A stretch of 6,560 nucleotides of DNA. It comes from Candidatus Accumulibacter sp. UBA704 (GTDB lineage Bacteria; Pseudomonadota; Gammaproteobacteria; Burkholderiales; Rhodocyclaceae). A model generated the notes under the pieces. That model was not told the origin of the DNA and searched no databases. It saw only the letters and a list, made by a program, of their open reading frames with translations. The stretch lies in the NCBI GenBank assembly GCA_002304785.1, contig DBMG01000074.1, positions 24,999 through 31,558 of the forward strand. Reading direction: 5' to 3'. The position numbers and the translations under genes are program-made. Below, piece by piece: positions 5,947 through 6,560 of the stretch (positions within the stretch are counted from its first letter, which is position 1; the number at the start of each line of letters is the position of its first letter).

Positions 5947-6560
5947 ATGCTGCTTTCCCGCCTCAAAACGCTGACGACGGTTGCGGTACTGGCTGTGTCC
6001 TGCCTGTCCGCAGCCCACGCTGCCGACCCGCTGAAAGCGGGGTTCGTCTATATCGGCCCGACCGGTGACCACGGCTGGACCTATTCCCACGATCAGGGCC
6101 GCAAGATGCTCGAAGAGCAATCCGGCGGCAAGGTGAAGACGACGTTCGTCGAGAACGTGCCGGAAACGGCCGACGCCGAGCGCGTGTTCCGCGATCTGGC
6201 GCAGAAGGGCCACAAGGTCGTCTTCGGTACCTCGTTCGGTTACATGAACCAGATGGTCAAGGTCGCGAAGGCCTTCCCGAACACCGTGTTCATGCACGCC
6301 ACGGGCTACAAGACCGACAAGAACCTGGGTGTCTACGACGTGCGCACCTACGAAGGCTCGTACATGCTCGGCGTGGTTGCCGGAAAGATGACCAAGGGCA
6401 ACAAGCTCGGCATCGTCGGATCGATTCCGATTCCGGAGGTCATCCGCAACATCAACGCCTTCACCATCGGAGCGCGCAGCGTCAACCCGAACATCACCAC
6501 CCGCGTCATCTGGGTCAACGGCTGGTTCGATCCGGGCAAGGAACGCGAAGCCGCGCTTGC
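5947..6560 (+). CDS. Bmp-family ABC transporter substrate-binding protein, N-terminal part (3' end beyond window)
   Basis: The first 204 codons of a periplasmic binding protein of the Bmp/PnrA type are present; such proteins deliver purine nucleosides or related compounds to ABC permeases. Residues 1-25 form a signal peptide with cleavage after AHA. Cys19 sits in AVSC, a poor lipobox, so a soluble periplasmic protein is more likely than a lipoprotein. Family features follow: AGFVYIGPTGDHGWTY (31-46), NVPETADAERVF (70-81), KVVFGTSFGY (90-99), TYEGSYMLGVVAGKM (134-148), KLGIVGSI (153-160), NAFTIGAR (170-177) and NGWFDPGKE (191-199). The gene lies 124 bp after thiE with its own strong ribosome site and repeat-containing leader, so it probably heads a transporter operon continuing to the right. 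The ligand is unknown: nucleoside is the family default, and a thiamine precursor is possible only by neighbourhood. Confidence 0.9.
   Translation, partial: MLLSRLKTLTTVAVLAVSCLSAAHAADPLKAGFVYIGPTGDHGWTYSHDQGRKMLEEQSGGKVKTTFVENVPETADAERVFRDLAQKGHKVVFGTSFGYMNQMVKVAKAFPNTVFMHATGYKTDKNLGVYDVRTYEGSYMLGVVAGKMTKGNKLGIVGSIPIPEVIRNINAFTIGARSVNPNITTRVIWVNGWFDPGKEREAAL

Noticed and set aside
5918..5974. An 18-codon upstream reading frame overlapping the start of the Bmp-family gene
   Set aside because: It has no ribosome site, and its own sequence contains the Shine-Dalgarno of the real gene; a chance ATG is the simpler explanation.
5947..6024. Lipoprotein signal (Cys19) for the Bmp-family protein
   Set aside because: The residue at -3 is Ala rather than Leu/Val/Ile, and a good signal peptidase I site (AHA before ADP) follows at residue 25.
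1..6560. Mobile elements, CRISPR arrays, tRNA/rRNA genes, toxin or defence modules
   Set aside because: No transposase or integrase frame, no regular spaced repeats, no cloverleaf-like sequence and no unexplained gap larger than 190 bp were seen by eye.

Overview
The window is a gene-dense, high-GC stretch of an ordinary bacterial chromosome. The protein set suggests a Gram-negative proteobacterium: a TolC-type outer-membrane protein with a signal peptide, YaeQ, a dCache/PAS/GGDEF/EAL sensor and a periplasmic Bmp-family binding protein. The style of the GGDEF-EAL protein, with a zinc-binding CZB domain at its C-terminus, and the close ThiM/ThiE pair remind me of Betaproteobacteria, perhaps Rhodocyclales. 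That placement is a family-level impression from memory, not a computed result.

Layout. Bases 1-378 (minus) hold the N-terminal 126 codons of a TolC-family outer-membrane protein that runs off the left edge. A 134-bp divergent gap separates it from yaeQ (513-1064, plus). yaeQ converges on, and overlaps by 12 bp, the 3' end of a large gene (1053-4190, minus) for a 1045-residue membrane sensor that carries both c-di-GMP synthesis and degradation domains plus a complete CZB zinc site. A 190-bp divergent gap (4191-4380) follows. Next come thiM (4381-5178) and thiE (5175-5822), overlapping in an ATGA and forming a thiamine thiazole-salvage unit. A 124-bp leader then precedes a Bmp-family ABC transporter substrate-binding protein gene (from 5947), cut by the right edge.

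How the genes relate. ThiM phosphorylates hydroxyethylthiazole, and ThiE joins the product to HMP pyrophosphate to make thiamine phosphate, so these two act together. The binding protein downstream may belong to a nucleoside-type transporter. A hairpin and T-tract after thiE and a long leader suggest it is separately controlled. The c-di-GMP sensor, yaeQ and the TolC gene show no functional link to the thiamine genes.

I see no mobile element, CRISPR array, RNA gene or toxin/defence locus, and no sign of an undescribed multi-gene system. The points that deserve a second look are the zinc-site c-di-GMP sensor, unusual residues in conserved motifs of YaeQ and ThiE, the lack of a recognisable TPP riboswitch before thiM, and repeated elements in the three intergenic regions.
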